From positions 206,416 through 270,415 of the forward strand of contig NZ_JACHES010000003.1 of NCBI RefSeq assembly GCF_014201585.1: a stretch of 64,000 nucleotides of DNA. The letters run 5' to 3'. The first letter of the stretch is position 1; each line of letters opens with the position of its first letter. Positions 38,983-48,431 of the stretch are shown here, piece after piece. A program made the position numbers and the translations under genes. The notes beneath the pieces were generated by a model, which was not told the DNA's origin, ran no database searches, and saw only the letters and a program-made list of their open reading frames with translations. Origin of the DNA: Anoxybacillus tengchongensis (GTDB lineage: Bacteria; Bacillota; Bacilli; Bacillales; Anoxybacillaceae).

Positions 38983-39634
38983 TTTGCATAAACCGTTTTT
39001 TTAACTCTCCCCACGTCAATTGTGTTGTCTGTTGAACGAGCCAATCAGGAGATAGTGGAGCTAAATGAGCTCCGATGCCGACGGAAAACATATTTGTTTG
39101 CTTAATCGCTTTCATCCCTGCCTCTCCGTCTTCAATGGCGATACAACAAGACGGATCGACATGAAGCTCTTTCGCAGCTGTTAAAAAAATTTCTGGATCC
39201 GGCTTCATGCGCGCAATCGTTTTTACATCGACAATGACATCAAAAAAAGAGCGTACGCCAAGCCGTTCAACAACAATACATGCGTTTGAACTTGAAGATG
39301 CGAGCGCCATCGGGACACCGTCGCTCTGAATGTCGCAAAGAAGATCCCACATTCCCGGCAACACGTCGCTCGGCGACAATTGTTCAATCAGCTCACGATA
39401 ATATTGGCCACGGCGGTCGCCAAGAGCGCGCTTTTCTTCTTCCGTCCATTCATGCGACGTTTCACCAAGAAGCGCCTCCACCATCGCCTGTCTGCTCATG
39501 CCTTGTAGCTTTTGATTGAGCTGTCGATCAAACGGCACTCCTATTTCATCGGCGACACGTTTTGTCGCAATATAATATAACTCGACTGTATTAGCAATGA
39601 CGCCATCTAAATCAAAAATCACTCCTTCAATCAT
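38969..39634 (-). CDS. HAD-superfamily hydrolase, beta-phosphoglucomutase-like
   Basis: 221 residues. HAD motif I is FDLDGVIANT (nucleophile and acid aspartates at about residues 8 and 10), motif II ALASSSSNA, motif III lysine in ARMKPDPEIF and motif IV IEDGEAGMKA. The cap domain is of the C1 helical kind, as in beta-phosphoglucomutase and related phosphatases. It overlaps the trmH stop by eight bases. No maltose phosphorylase is nearby, so mutase function is unproven. Confidence 0.82.
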   Translation of the reverse strand: MIEGVIFDLDGVIANTVELYYIATKRVADEIGVPFDRQLNQKLQGMSRQAMVEALLGETSHEWTEEEKRALGDRRGQYYRELIEQLSPSDVLPGMWDLLCDIQSDGVPMALASSSSNACIVVERLGVRSFFDVIVDVKTIARMKPDPEIFLTAAKELHVDPSCCIAIEDGEAGMKAIKQTNMFSVGIGAHLAPLSPDWLVQQTTQLTWGELKKRFMQKAGQ

Positions 39635-40349
39635 TGCGTCCTCCCATTTGACTTTCTACCATTTTTCTTAACCGCGGACTAAGCGAAAGTTTCATCCAAT
39701 GATCATATATTTCCTTCTTTTCCGTAAGCGACAAATAGTAGCGCCCATTCGCCTCTTGTTTTGCTCGCTTCGTGACATCGTACAGAGAGATGGCTGCAGC
39801 AACGGAAATATTAAAGCTTTGCACAAAGCCGTTCATCGGAATGATAAACTTCCCATCCGCCAAAGCAAGCGCCTCTTCCGATACTCCGCGATGCTCATTC
39901 CCGAACAAAAGCACCGTTGGCTTCGATACGTTGATTTGTTCAAGCGGAATCGTTCCTTCTCCTAAATAGCTTGCATATACTTGATAGCCATTTTGTTGGA
40001 GGTGGCGAATGGCCTGTTCAATCGATGAATGTTTATGCACGGTTAACCATTTGTCCGCATGTCGCGTCACCCATTTATTCGGTTCAAACGGAGCGGCTCC
40101 GGCGACAACATGAACGTCTTGAATGCCAAACGCCTCGGCTGAACGTAACACCGCTGCTTGATTGTGCGGATCATCAACCGCTTCCGTCAAAATCGTAATA
40201 TATCTTGTTCGTTCGCTTAACACATCGTACATGCGCTTTAAGCGACTCGGCAAAATCATTTCCCAAAGCAAGCGATTGTCGTCTGTCAACAGTCCTTCTT
40301 CCATGCGTTGCTTTAGCCATTGACGTTCTTCCTCTTTTGTCATTCGCAT
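39627..40349 (-). CDS. trmH: tRNA (guanosine-2'-O)-methyltransferase TrmH-like
   Basis: SPOUT-class methyltransferase of 240 residues, probably making Gm18 in tRNA. Motifs: DDPHNQAAVLRSAEAFG (with the catalytic arginine), LLFGNEHRGVSEEAL and MNGFVQSFNISVAAAISLY, the knot that binds S-adenosylmethionine; a basic C-terminal extension follows, typical of TrmH rather than TrmL. GGAGGG is seven bases before the ATG. Related rRNA methyltransferases are possible, but the extension supports TrmH. Confidence 0.78.
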   Translation of the reverse strand: MRMTKEEERQWLKQRMEEGLLTDDNRLLWEMILPSRLKRMYDVLSERTRYITILTEAVDDPHNQAAVLRSAEAFGIQDVHVVAGAAPFEPNKWVTRHADKWLTVHKHSSIEQAIRHLQQNGYQVYASYLGEGTIPLEQINVSKPTVLLFGNEHRGVSEEALALADGKFIIPMNGFVQSFNISVAAAISLYDVTKRAKQEANGRYYLSLTEKKEIYDHWMKLSLSPRLRKMVESQMGGRND

Positions 40350-40361
40350 GCGACAACCCTC

Positions 40362-40841
40362 CTACGCTTTGATGATATGTGCGGTTTTCCCATTTGTTAA
40401 CTTTAATAAATCTTGAACAAAAAGTTTCATTTGCATGCCGATTTTCCCTGCGCTCACAATGATTTGTTCGTGCAAAAGCGCCGATTCGTCCACATATGTG
40501 GCATACATTTTTTTCATTCCAATTGGCGAGCAACCGCCACGCACATACCCTGTCATTTTTTCGATGTCCGCCACAGGCAACATATGCACACTTTTTTCAC
40601 CGACAACGGTCGCCGCTTTTTTTAAATCTAGCTCTGCTGCGACAGGGATAACAAATACGTAAAGTTGACCGCTCGCCCCTTTTGTGACAAGCGTTTTATA
40701 CACCATCTCTTCACGTTGCCTAATTTTTTGCGCAACCGATATCCCATCAATTTGTCCATCTGCATATTCGTAAGTCAACAGTTCATACGGCACACGTGCG
40801 CGATCAAGCATGCGCACAGCATTCGTCTTCGCTTGTTTCAC
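40362..40841 (-). CDS. ybaK: YbaK/EbsC-type Cys-tRNA(Pro) deacylase
   Basis: 159 residues of the YbaK family, which hydrolyses mischarged Cys-tRNA(Pro). Visible are KTNAVRMLD at the start, KTLVTKG with the catalytic lysine, and the substrate loop TGYVRGGCSPIGMKK near residue 110. The GTG at 40841 with GAGGGAC upstream is preferred; the ATG at 40895 would add about 18 unlike residues. It is 12 bases upstream of trmH and probably co-transcribed with trmH and the HAD gene. Confidence 0.87.
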   Translation of the reverse strand: MKQAKTNAVRMLDRARVPYELLTYEYADGQIDGISVAQKIRQREEMVYKTLVTKGASGQLYVFVIPVAAELDLKKAATVVGEKSVHMLPVADIEKMTGYVRGGCSPIGMKKMYATYVDESALLHEQIIVSAGKIGMQMKLFVQDLLKLTNGKTAHIIKA

Positions 40842-40886
40842 GATCCGTCCCTCTCTTTCCTCTATTAGTGTACCATAAACAAAAAG

Positions 40887-40914
40887 AAGGGACATCCTTC
40901 ATCGGACGTCCCTT
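40887..40914 (-). terminator. Terminator of adhE
   Basis: AAGGGACGTCC-GATGAA-GGATGTCCCTT stem followed by CTTTTTG on the minus strand; starts seven bases past the adhE stop. Confidence 0.85.
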
Positions 40915-40920
40915 ATCATC

Positions 40921-43524
40921 TTAAACCCCTTTATACGCTTGGCGATAAATGTCGGCAAGGTCGCTGACTAATGGTAATTTTGGGTTAGCTGTTGTACATT
41001 GATCTTCGAAAGCTAATTCAGCAAGTTGTTCGACTTTGCTTTCAAACTCTTCTTTGCTGACGCCTGTTGCTGCGATGCTTAATGGCATGTCGAGTTCTTT
41101 TGCGAGCTTAATGATCGCTTGAACGAGGCTTTCTACTCCTTCTTCTGTCGTTTTCGCTGGCAAGCCAAGCAAGCGGGCAATTTGAGCGTAACGCTGGTCA
41201 GCCACGAAATGTTCGTACTTCGGAAACGCTGTAAACTTTTTCGGTTTTTGCGCGTTGTAACGAATGACATGCGGCATTAAAATCGTATTCGCACGTCCGT
41301 GCGGAATATGGAATTCTGCACCAAGTTTATGCGCTAAGCTATGGTTAATACCTAAAAATGCATTCGCAAATGCCATACCGGCAATCGTTGATGCATTATG
41401 CATTTTTTCACGCGCCACTTCATCGTTGCCGTTTTTGTATGCGCGTGGCAAGTATTCAAAGACGAGCTGAATGGCTTTTAATGCTAATCCGTCTGTATAG
41501 TCGTTCGCCATGTTCGATACGTACGCTTCAATCGCATGTGTTAATACGTCCATACCTGTATCCGCTGTAATATGTTTTGGCATCGTCATAACAAATTGTG
41601 GGTCAACGATAGCGACATCTGGTGTCAACTCATAATCAGCGAGCGGATATTTGACGTTATTTTTCTTATCTGTAATGACCGCAAATGATGTGACTTCTGA
41701 ACCTGTACCAGACGTTGTTGGAATTGCGACAAATTGCGCTTTTTGACCAAGTTTTGGATATTTAAATACACGTTTACGAATATCTAAAAACTTTTGTTTT
41801 AAGCCGTTAAAGTCTGTATTTGGATGTTCATAGAACAACCACATCGCTTTCGCTGCGTCCATCGCTGAACCACCGCCGAGCGCGATGATAACATCTGGTT
41901 GAAATGCACGCATCATGTCGGCACCTTTCATCACTGTTTCGATTGATGGGTCTGGTTCAACTTCTGAGAAAATTTCGCAATGCACATAATCTGGACGTTT
42001 GCGTAAATAGTACAACACTTTATCGACATAACCGAGCTGCACCATGCCTGGGTCTGTAACAATAAAGGCACGTGAGATGTTTGGCATTTTCGCTAAATAT
42101 TGTGTCGCATGTTTTTCAAAATAAATTTTTGGCGGAACTTTAAACCATTGCATGTTTACATTCCTTCTCGCTAATTTTTTAATGTTCATTAAATGTGTCG
42201 CACCCACGTTTGTCGAAACCGAGTTGCCTCCGAACGTACCGCAACCGAGCGTCAATGACGGAATGTATGCGTTGTAAATGTCACCAATCGCCCCTTGTGA
42301 AGATGGTGCGTTAGAGATGATTCGTCCTGCTTTCATTCGCTTACCGAATTCAAGAATGACTTCTTGATTTTCTGAATGAATAACCGCAGAGTGGCCAAGT
42401 CCACCGAACTCAAGCATTTCTTCTGCTCGTTTCAATCCTTCTTCTGTACTATTCACCTTATAGCACGCCAATACCGGACTTAATTTTTCACGAGAAAGCG
42501 GCTCTTGCGGACCGACGCTTTTTACTTCCGCGACAAGAATTTTCGTATCAACAGGAACGTCCACACCAGCCATTTTTGCAATTTCATATGCTGGTTTTCC
42601 GACGATATTTGGGTTAACTGCACACGTATTTTCATTGATGACAAGCTTTTCGACTTTTTTCTTTTCTTCTTCACTTAAGAAGTAACATTTGTTTGCGATC
42701 ATTTCGTTTTTTACCGCATCATAAATTTCTTTATCAATGATGACCGCTTGTTCAGATGCACAAATCATTCCGTTATCAAACGTTTTTGAAAGAATAAGAT
42801 CGTTCACCGCACGTTTAATATTTGCTGTTTTCTCAATATAGCAAGGCACGTTACCAGGTCCAACCCCTAATGCTGGTTTTCCTGAACTATATGCCGCTTT
42901 GACCATGCCTGCTCCACCTGTCGCAAGAATAAGCGAAACGCCAGGATGATGCATAAGTTGTTGCGTTGCCTCAACGGAAGGCGTTTCGATCCATTGAATA
43001 CAATGTTCTGGCGCGCCAGCCGCAATCGCTGCATCACGTAAAATGCGTGCCGCTTCACTGCTACATTTTTGCGCAGACGGATGGAATGCAAAAATAATTG
43101 GATTGCGCGTCTTAATTGAAATGAGCGCTTTAAACATCGTTGTCGACGTTGGGTTTGTTACCGGTGTTACCCCAGCAATGACGCCAACAGGCTCGGCAAT
43201 TTCAATAATGCCTTCATGTTCATTTTCGCGGATGACGCCAACCGTTTTATCGTATTTCATGTTATGATAAATGTATTCTGTCGCAAAAATGTTTTTAATG
43301 ATTTTATCTTCATATACGCCACGTTTTGTTTCTTCAATCGCTAACTTCGCTAAATACATATGTTTATCAAGTCCAGCTAAAGCCATTTGCTTGACAATAT
43401 GGTCAATCATTTCTTGATCGTAATCGCGAAACGCTTTTAACGCTTTTTGCGCATTCGCCACGAGCATATCGATCATTTTTGTAACTTCTTTCTTTTGGTC
43501 TAATACTTTTTCATCAACAGCCAT
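40921..43524 (-). CDS. adhE: Bifunctional aldehyde-alcohol dehydrogenase
   Basis: 867 residues that reduce acetyl-CoA to acetaldehyde and then to ethanol in two fused domains. The N-terminal aldehyde dehydrogenase has its catalytic cysteine in [12 protein letters not shown] (about residue 250); the C-terminal iron alcohol dehydrogenase has [25 protein letters not shown] and the metal ligands HALA/HPHGRAN-type histidines ([18 protein letters not shown]). Filamentous spirosomes are known for the family. Upstream are a perfect Rex-type and a perfect Fnr-type site, so redox and oxygen control is likely. Confidence 0.96.
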   Translation of the reverse strand: MAVDEKVLDQKKEVTKMIDMLVANAQKALKAFRDYDQEMIDHIVKQMALAGLDKHMYLAKLAIEETKRGVYEDKIIKNIFATEYIYHNMKYDKTVGVIRENEHEGIIEIAEPVGVIAGVTPVTNPTSTTMFKALISIKTRNPIIFAFHPSAQKCSSEAARILRDAAIAAGAPEHCIQWIETPSVEATQQLMHHPGVSLILATGGAGMVKAAYSSGKPALGVGPGNVPCYIEKTANIKRAVNDLILSKTFDNGMICASEQAVIIDKEIYDAVKNEMIANKCYFLSEEEKKKVEKLVINENTCAVNPNIVGKPAYEIAKMAGVDVPVDTKILVAEVKSVGPQEPLSREKLSPVLACYKVNSTEEGLKRAEEMLEFGGLGHSAVIHSENQEVILEFGKRMKAGRIISNAPSSQGAIGDIYNAYIPSLTLGCGTFGGNSVSTNVGATHLMNIKKLARRNVNMQWFKVPPKIYFEKHATQYLAKMPNISRAFIVTDPGMVQLGYVDKVLYYLRKRPDYVHCEIFSEVEPDPSIETVMKGADMMRAFQPDVIIALGGGSAMDAAKAMWLFYEHPNTDFNGLKQKFLDIRKRVFKYPKLGQKAQFVAIPTTSGTGSEVTSFAVITDKKNNVKYPLADYELTPDVAIVDPQFVMTMPKHITADTGMDVLTHAIEAYVSNMANDYTDGLALKAIQLVFEYLPRAYKNGNDEVAREKMHNASTIAGMAFANAFLGINHSLAHKLGAEFHIPHGRANTILMPHVIRYNAQKPKKFTAFPKYEHFVADQRYAQIARLLGLPAKTTEEGVESLVQAIIKLAKELDMPLSIAATGVSKEEFESKVEQLAELAFEDQCTTANPKLPLVSDLADIYRQAYKGV

Positions 43525-43546
43525 ATAAGACCCTCCTATATTGTTC

Positions 43547-43564
43547 TTGTGAAATTTTTCACAA
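43547..43564. promoter_or_regulatory. Rex operator of adhE
   Basis: TTGTGAAATTTTTCACAA is a perfect match to the Rex palindrome TTGTGAA-N4-TTCACAA. It lies 22 bases in front of the adhE start. A second copy with a weak right half, TTGTGAAATGTTGAGCAA, is at 43641-43658. Confidence 0.85.
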
Positions 43565-43582
43565 GATGATCGAAAATAAAAA

Positions 43583-43598
43583 TGTGATTATCTTCACA
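43583..43598. promoter_or_regulatory. Fnr-type site upstream of adhE
   Basis: TGTGATTATCTTCACA is a perfect TGTGA-N6-TCACA palindrome, the box used by Bacillus Fnr (and by CRP). A TATAAT reading leftward is at plus 43604-43609, so the box overlaps that promoter's start region; activation from here would need a second promoter closer to adhE. Confidence 0.7.
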
Positions 43599-43674
43599 TT
43601 TTCATTATAACGAAAGACATCTCAATTTTGTGTGTCAACTTTGTGAAATGTTGAGCAAATATATTGTATAAGAG

Positions 43675-43701
43675 AACCGCTTCTTCATAAAGAAGGCGGT
43701 T
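43675..43701 (-). terminator. Terminator of the 75-residue protein gene
   Basis: AACCGCCTTCTT and AAGAAGCGGTT form the stem right at the stop codon; minus strand continues CTCTTATAC, with few T, so moderate. Confidence 0.6.
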
Positions 43702-43927
43702 ACTCACACACTGGATTACGTGGAATTTTTGTAAACGAAATATCGTTATACATGCGCGTATTTCGCTTGACAATGACAACATAGTTTACTGTCCATATAT
43801 AAGAAGGAATTTCTTGATCATCTTCAAACATCATCGCTTCAAATTCATCGCCAATCATTTCTTCAAATAGCTCTAGTGTATATGTTTCCGCATCTGTTGA
43901 AAAGTTTCTCCATTCGCATACAAGCAT
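43700..43927 (-). CDS. 75-residue protein of unknown function
   Basis: Starts at an ATG with GAGGTGAC upstream. Residues 1-40 are acidic (ETYTLELFEEMIGDEFEAMMFEDD-like composition) and residues 43-60 form two beta strands (YIWTVNYVVIVKRN). No membrane helix, signal or known motif. It is a one-gene unit between adhE and the ATPase-like gene. I do not recognise the family; codon use and ribosome-binding site suggest that it is a real gene. Confidence 0.65.
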   Translation of the reverse strand: MLVCEWRNFSTDAETYTLELFEEMIGDEFEAMMFEDDQEIPSYIWTVNYVVIVKRNTRMYNDISFTKIPRNPVCE

Positions 43928-44008
43928 TGTTTGTCACCTCAACTTTTCTTTTGTTGTCATTATTGTAACATTATTTTGTATACTATAGATTGTGAAATAT
44001 TGAACAAA

Positions 44009-45301
44009 TCATGAATATTGCTTATTTGTTATATATGCTTGTTTTGGATGATTTAGTTGTTCTGGATACTTTAAACGCATTTTCCCTTCCGCTAACAGCT
44101 TCCCTAAATAATTATTGCGCAGTCCGTCCGGCGTTCGATCTAACAAATAAGCTAGTTCTTTTAACATGAATGGCCGATGGGCACATAGTTGCAAAATGAC
44201 TTCTTCCATCTTTGCCGGTGCAAGCCTTTTTTTCTTACGCGCAATTTCTGCAATACTCCAGAGCTCCTGATCGATATTCGTTTCTTCTTCATTATTTACG
44301 GAGTTGGTTAGATTATTTATAGAGTTTTGGCCAATATTACAGGAGTTATTTTTGTTAATTACGGAGTTAGGTCCGCTATTTACGCAGTTCGGTTCTTTAT
44401 TTACGAACTCAAACCCTTTATTTACGGACTCTAACTCACTATTTATGGAGTTTAGGTCGCTATTATAGGAGTTTTCGTCATTATTTATGGAGTCAGTTAG
44501 CTCTAAATTGTCTGACCAATCACATATCATCTCTAGATCATCGTCTTGTTTATGTCTTTCTGGAAAGGACACGATTGGTAATGTAATAACCGTTCGTTCC
44601 TGGAAATCGTATTGATCAATGACAGGCTGTTGCAAACAAATCGTTTCGATTGTTTTCAAACCGACTCCAGCTCGTTTACAAAAATGAATGTAAATAAACA
44701 TTTTAAACACATTCGGATTACGCAAATGGCTAACACCGCCGCTGAATGCTTGTTCTAAAGGAATACCGAAAAGCCCAGGATTAGAAAATTGCACGGATGA
44801 GCGTTGCCGTTCGACAATAATGCCCCCATCACCGTTGTAATCGGCATGGACGAGCGCATTAACGAGCGCCTCATGCATAGCTTCTTTTTCAGATTCTGAT
44901 CCATCTTTTAGTTCGTTCATTACTTTAAAATAAAAATCATAAATATTTCCCGACCACGTTCCATCTTGTGAAGTAAAACGATTTGTCCAATGCATATGAT
45001 TATCGTCATGTTCACGATATTCAAGAAAGTATTGTGGTAAAACTTCTGTAATCATTCGCTCTTCGCTAAACATAAGAAGTCCTGCGAGTGTGAGACCCTC
45101 TTTGCTTGTGTTTCGTATTTTTCCCCATGCTCCAATCTTATATAAAAAATCTTTCGTTTCTAAACCGTTCCATGGGTGGTTTGGTTTGACTTTTGCAAAT
45201 TGCTCACGATAATGGCGAACAGATTCTAAATGCAATTCATTCAGCCCGTAATGTTCTAAGACGATATTATCTTGTAAACGAACACTTGCATCTTTATTCA
45301 C
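44009..45301 (-). CDS. AlbA_2/RecG-like ATPase protein lacking its N-terminal AlbA domain, with heptad repeats
   Basis: 430 residues. Residues about 40-240 resemble the middle part of Schlafen/AlbA_2-type 'ATP-binding' regulators (GLTLAGLLMFSEE; HEALVNALVHADYNGDGGIIVE with the GHKL N-box; FSNPGLFGIPLEQA). Related proteins I recall start with an AlbA_2 DNA-binding domain of over 100 residues, absent here. Residues 271-340 are ten seven-residue repeats (S-V/I-N-x-x-x-N), then a helix-turn-helix-like C-terminus (LAYLLDRTPDGLRNNYLGKLL). It is divergent from the Rieske oxidoreductase gene. Function unknown; a transcriptional or defence role is speculation. Confidence 0.7.
   Translation of the reverse strand: MNKDASVRLQDNIVLEHYGLNELHLESVRHYREQFAKVKPNHPWNGLETKDFLYKIGAWGKIRNTSKEGLTLAGLLMFSEERMITEVLPQYFLEYREHDDNHMHWTNRFTSQDGTWSGNIYDFYFKVMNELKDGSESEKEAMHEALVNALVHADYNGDGGIIVERQRSSVQFSNPGLFGIPLEQAFSGGVSHLRNPNVFKMFIYIHFCKRAGVGLKTIETICLQQPVIDQYDFQERTVITLPIVSFPERHKQDDDLEMICDWSDNLELTDSINNDENSYNSDLNSINSELESVNKGFEFVNKEPNCVNSGPNSVINKNNSCNIGQNSINNLTNSVNNEEETNIDQELWSIAEIARKKKRLAPAKMEEVILQLCAHRPFMLKELAYLLDRTPDGLRNNYLGKLLAEGKMRLKYPEQLNHPKQAYITNKQYS
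44282..44491 (-). repeat. Ten 21-bp tandem repeats inside the ATPase-like gene
   Basis: Ten imperfect in-frame units of 21 bases, most starting TCCGTAAAT or TCCATAAAT on the minus strand, encode S-V/I-N-(N/S/K)-x-x-(N/E). Units differ in their last three or four codons, so the array is diverged rather than freshly expanded. Unit length is a multiple of three, so copy changes would keep the frame. Confidence 0.85.
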
Positions 45302-45441
45302 TTTAACTCTCCCTCTTACGTTATGTTATAAAAACATTTCTATACACGTCTATTTCCATTTTATCATCTTTACAAATGTTCATCATAAACTTTTCGATTT
45401 GGGGAAAATTAAGAAAAACATGGATATGGAGGAACAAACTC

Positions 45442-46956
45442 ATGTCTTTACCAAAGTCATCTCAATCGTATTGGCTACAATCAACAACACTTCCTTCTTT
45501 TCCATCGCTTACGCAATCACTTGATGTCGACATAGCGATTGTTGGAGGAGGAATAACAGGCATAACGACGGCTTATTTGCTTGCTAAGCAAGGGGTGCGT
45601 GTCGCTGTCATCGAAGCAGACCGGCTATGTAACGGCACAACAGGGCATACGACCGCAAAAATAACTGCCCAACACGATCTCATTTACCACGAACTGATCG
45701 CTCATTTCGGTGAAGAAAATGCTCGCCATTATTACGAAGCAAACGAAAAAGCGTTGCAATCGATTTTGCAAACGATAAAAGAACACGATATTCATTGCGA
45801 CTTATCGCTAGAAGACGCGTACGTATATACGACGGAAGAAACACAATTACATATGCTTGAAGCGGAGTGGAAAGCGTATGTAACGCTCGGCATTGATGGG
45901 GCATATGTCGATCAACTTTCTCTTCCCTTTTCTGTTCAAGGGGCAGTCATGATGCGCAACCAAGCGCAATTTCATCCACTCCATTATTTAAAAACATTAG
46001 TGGAGCTGACGGTAAAACACGGGGCATCTTTTTACGAACAAACTGTTGCACAACATATTGAGACATCGACGAGACCAGTCGTACAAACAAAAAACGGAGC
46101 ATCCATTACGTGCGATACTGTTGTCATTTGCACCCACTTTCCGTTTTTTGATCCTGCTTTTTATTTTGCAAGATTACATGCAGAACGGTCATACGTCATT
46201 GCAGTCGAGGCGTACGAACGGCTGCAAGGCATGTATTTAAGCGCAAATGAACCAAAGCGTTCAATTCGATATACAATGATGGACAATAAGCCGCTCCTTT
46301 TGATTGGTGGCGAGTCGCATAAAGTCGGGCAAGGGATAAACATGATGCAACATTACGAAGCGTTACAATCATTTTGTGAACATACGTTTGGATTATCGAA
46401 CGTGCTATATCGCTGGTCAGCCCAAGACTTAGTAACGTTAGATCGCCTTCCATACATCGGTCCTGTTCGCACAAGCCTTCCACACATTCTTGTAGCGACA
46501 GGATATCGAAAATGGGGTATGACGACAAGTGTGGTCGCAGCTCAGCTATTAGCCGATTTAGCATTACAAAAAGAAAATCGTTATGCTCAGCTGTTTGCTC
46601 CGTCGCGATTTGTCGCTGATCCGTCGCTCAATCACTTACTGGCAGACGGAATCGATGTCGCGAAACATTTCTTCATTGGAAAGCTTGAATACGCCCTTCG
46701 TACCCCCCGCGACATATTGCGTGGAGAAGGGGCTGTGGTAAATGTAGACGGAAAACGAGCTGGTGCTTATCGCGACGATGACGGTACACTTTATGTCGTC
46801 GATACGACATGTACACATATGGGATGTGAACTCGAATGGAACAATGGCGAGCGGACATGGGACTGTCCATGTCATGGTTCACGGTTTTGTTTTACAGGAA
46901 AAGTGCTAGAAGGGCCGGCCATCGAACCGCTTCAACAGCTGAAAGGAGATGAATAA
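45442..46956 (+). CDS. FAD-dependent oxidoreductase with C-terminal Rieske domain, YhfW-like
   Basis: 504 residues. N-terminal FAD-binding DAO fold with VDIAIVGGGITGITTAYLLAKQG near residue 28, FAD-contact region near residue 345 (DRLPYIGPV), then a Rieske [2Fe-2S] domain with CTHMGCELEWNNG and CPCHGSRFCFTG. The order matches B. subtilis YhfW, whose substrate is unknown. The ATG at 45442 has GGAGG upstream. Its TAA shares one base with the ATG of the germination A-subunit gene, so it leads that operon. Confidence 0.85.
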   Translation: MSLPKSSQSYWLQSTTLPSFPSLTQSLDVDIAIVGGGITGITTAYLLAKQGVRVAVIEADRLCNGTTGHTTAKITAQHDLIYHELIAHFGEENARHYYEANEKALQSILQTIKEHDIHCDLSLEDAYVYTTEETQLHMLEAEWKAYVTLGIDGAYVDQLSLPFSVQGAVMMRNQAQFHPLHYLKTLVELTVKHGASFYEQTVAQHIETSTRPVVQTKNGASITCDTVVICTHFPFFDPAFYFARLHAERSYVIAVEAYERLQGMYLSANEPKRSIRYTMMDNKPLLLIGGESHKVGQGINMMQHYEALQSFCEHTFGLSNVLYRWSAQDLVTLDRLPYIGPVRTSLPHILVATGYRKWGMTTSVVAAQLLADLALQKENRYAQLFAPSRFVADPSLNHLLADGIDVAKHFFIGKLEYALRTPRDILRGEGAVVNVDGKRAGAYRDDDGTLYVVDTTCTHMGCELEWNNGERTWDCPCHGSRFCFTGKVLEGPAIEPLQQLKGDE

Positions 46957-48422
46957 TGAACAGCACTCAACAACTATTGACTCATTCGCTTGATGCGAAT
47001 GAACAAACGTTGCGTGACTATTTTACAAAAACGCCTGACCTTGTATACTGCCATCTACTCATCGGCGAGCCGAAAAAACGGGCGTTACTTGTATATCTTA
47101 ATACGCTCGTTGATAAAAATTCGATTAACAATAATATTATTGATCCGCTTTTATTTGAAACGAAACAAATTCATACAATTGCGGATATTCAACTCCCGAT
47201 TGGTTCAAAATCATATACGACGAAATGGGAACATGTCATTCAACATTTGTTTCAAGGAGAAACAGCACTATTACTAGACGGCGACAACCACGTATTACTA
47301 TTAGACACACAAGGATGGCCGCAACGCGCTATCGCAGAACCGCAAATTGAATCGTCACTAAAAGGGTCACATCAAGGATTTATTGAAACGTGCGAAAAAA
47401 ATATCGCCTTAATTCGCCGTTATTTACCGCATCAACAATTAAAAATTGAAGAAACGACCGTCGGCAGACGCGGACATACCCCTGTCACATTATTGTATTT
47501 AGAAGACGTTGCTCATCCAGAAGTACTGCAAGAATTGAGAGATCGAATTGAACAAGTTGACGTCGATACAATCGTCAATACAGGCGAGCTCATGCAACAT
47601 ATTGAAGACAATCCATTTTCACCATTTCCGCAATTTTTACTAACCGAGCGGCCAGATGCTGCGGTCAGCAATTTACTACAAGGGCGCATCGTGATCGTCG
47701 TCGACCGCTCACCTAGCGTCATGATTGGACCAATGACGTTTATTACGTTTTTCCAAACAGTTGACGATTACAGTACGCGTTGGATGATCGCATCATTTTT
47801 ACGGCTTTTGCGCTTGCTTGCCTTTTTTATGGCTATTTTTTTACCGTCTGCTTATATTGCGGCACTTTCGTTTCATTACGAAATTATCCCGCTCAATTTA
47901 TTATTAACGATTGGTGAATCGCGCGAACGCGTTCCGCTTCCACCGCTTTTAGAAGCAATTTTAATGGAGCTTGCGATCGAAATGTTACGTGAAGCAGGTT
48001 TGCGTTTACCTGCACCAATTGGACAAACGGTCGGCATCGTTGGCGGTGTCGTCATCGGGCAAGCTGCCGTTGAAGCCGGCATCGTCAGCAACATTATGGT
48101 CGTTATCGTCTCATTGACCGCGATTGCGTCATTTATTATTCCAAATCCGGATATGTCGGAATCGATTCGTTTATTGCGCTTTCCGATGATGATTGCCGCT
48201 TCTTTATTTGGTTTAGTCGGTATGGTGATCGGTTTTATGCTGATCATTGGGCACCTTATTTCATTAGAATCGCTTGGTACACCTGAGGGGAGCCCGTTTG
48301 CACCTGCAAGATTGCGCGACTGGAAAGATACGATTTTACGCTTTCCGCTTTGGATGATGCGCACGCGTCCATTATCTGCCCGTCCAACACAGTTGACGAG
48401 ACAAAAAAAATTTCGCAAATAA
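46956..48422 (+). CDS. Germinant receptor A subunit (GerA family)
   Basis: 488 residues. An N-terminal soluble part of about 260 residues binds signals in this family; the C-terminal part has five or six helices (from FLRLLRLLAFFMAIFLPSAYIAAL). Typical GerA stretches are VDRSPSVMIGPMTFITFFQ, LPPLLEAILMELAIEMLREAG and PIGQTVGIVGGVVIGQAAVEAGI. It precedes the B and C subunit genes and follows the Rieske oxidoreductase with an overlap of one base. Nutrient specificity cannot be told. Confidence 0.93.
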   Translation: MNSTQQLLTHSLDANEQTLRDYFTKTPDLVYCHLLIGEPKKRALLVYLNTLVDKNSINNNIIDPLLFETKQIHTIADIQLPIGSKSYTTKWEHVIQHLFQGETALLLDGDNHVLLLDTQGWPQRAIAEPQIESSLKGSHQGFIETCEKNIALIRRYLPHQQLKIEETTVGRRGHTPVTLLYLEDVAHPEVLQELRDRIEQVDVDTIVNTGELMQHIEDNPFSPFPQFLLTERPDAAVSNLLQGRIVIVVDRSPSVMIGPMTFITFFQTVDDYSTRWMIASFLRLLRLLAFFMAIFLPSAYIAALSFHYEIIPLNLLLTIGESRERVPLPPLLEAILMELAIEMLREAGLRLPAPIGQTVGIVGGVVIGQAAVEAGIVSNIMVVIVSLTAIASFIIPNPDMSESIRLLRFPMMIAASLFGLVGMVIGFMLIIGHLISLESLGTPEGSPFAPARLRDWKDTILRFPLWMMRTRPLSARPTQLTRQKKFRK

Positions 48423-48431
48423 GTGGTGCAT

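Noticed and set aside
43604..43646. TTGACA as the -35 of a TATAAT promoter for adhE
   Set aside because: On the minus strand the two elements are 23 bases apart, too far for a sigma-A promoter.
44009..45301. Defence-island ATPase
   Set aside because: AlbA_2/GHKL-type proteins occur in many settings and no nuclease, transposase or other defence gene is nearby; left as an unassigned regulator-like protein.
45302..45441. Missing AlbA_2 domain of the ATPase-like protein lost by a nearby frameshift
   Set aside because: The 140 bases before its start are too short for the domain and hold the divergent promoter region; no readable remnant was seen.
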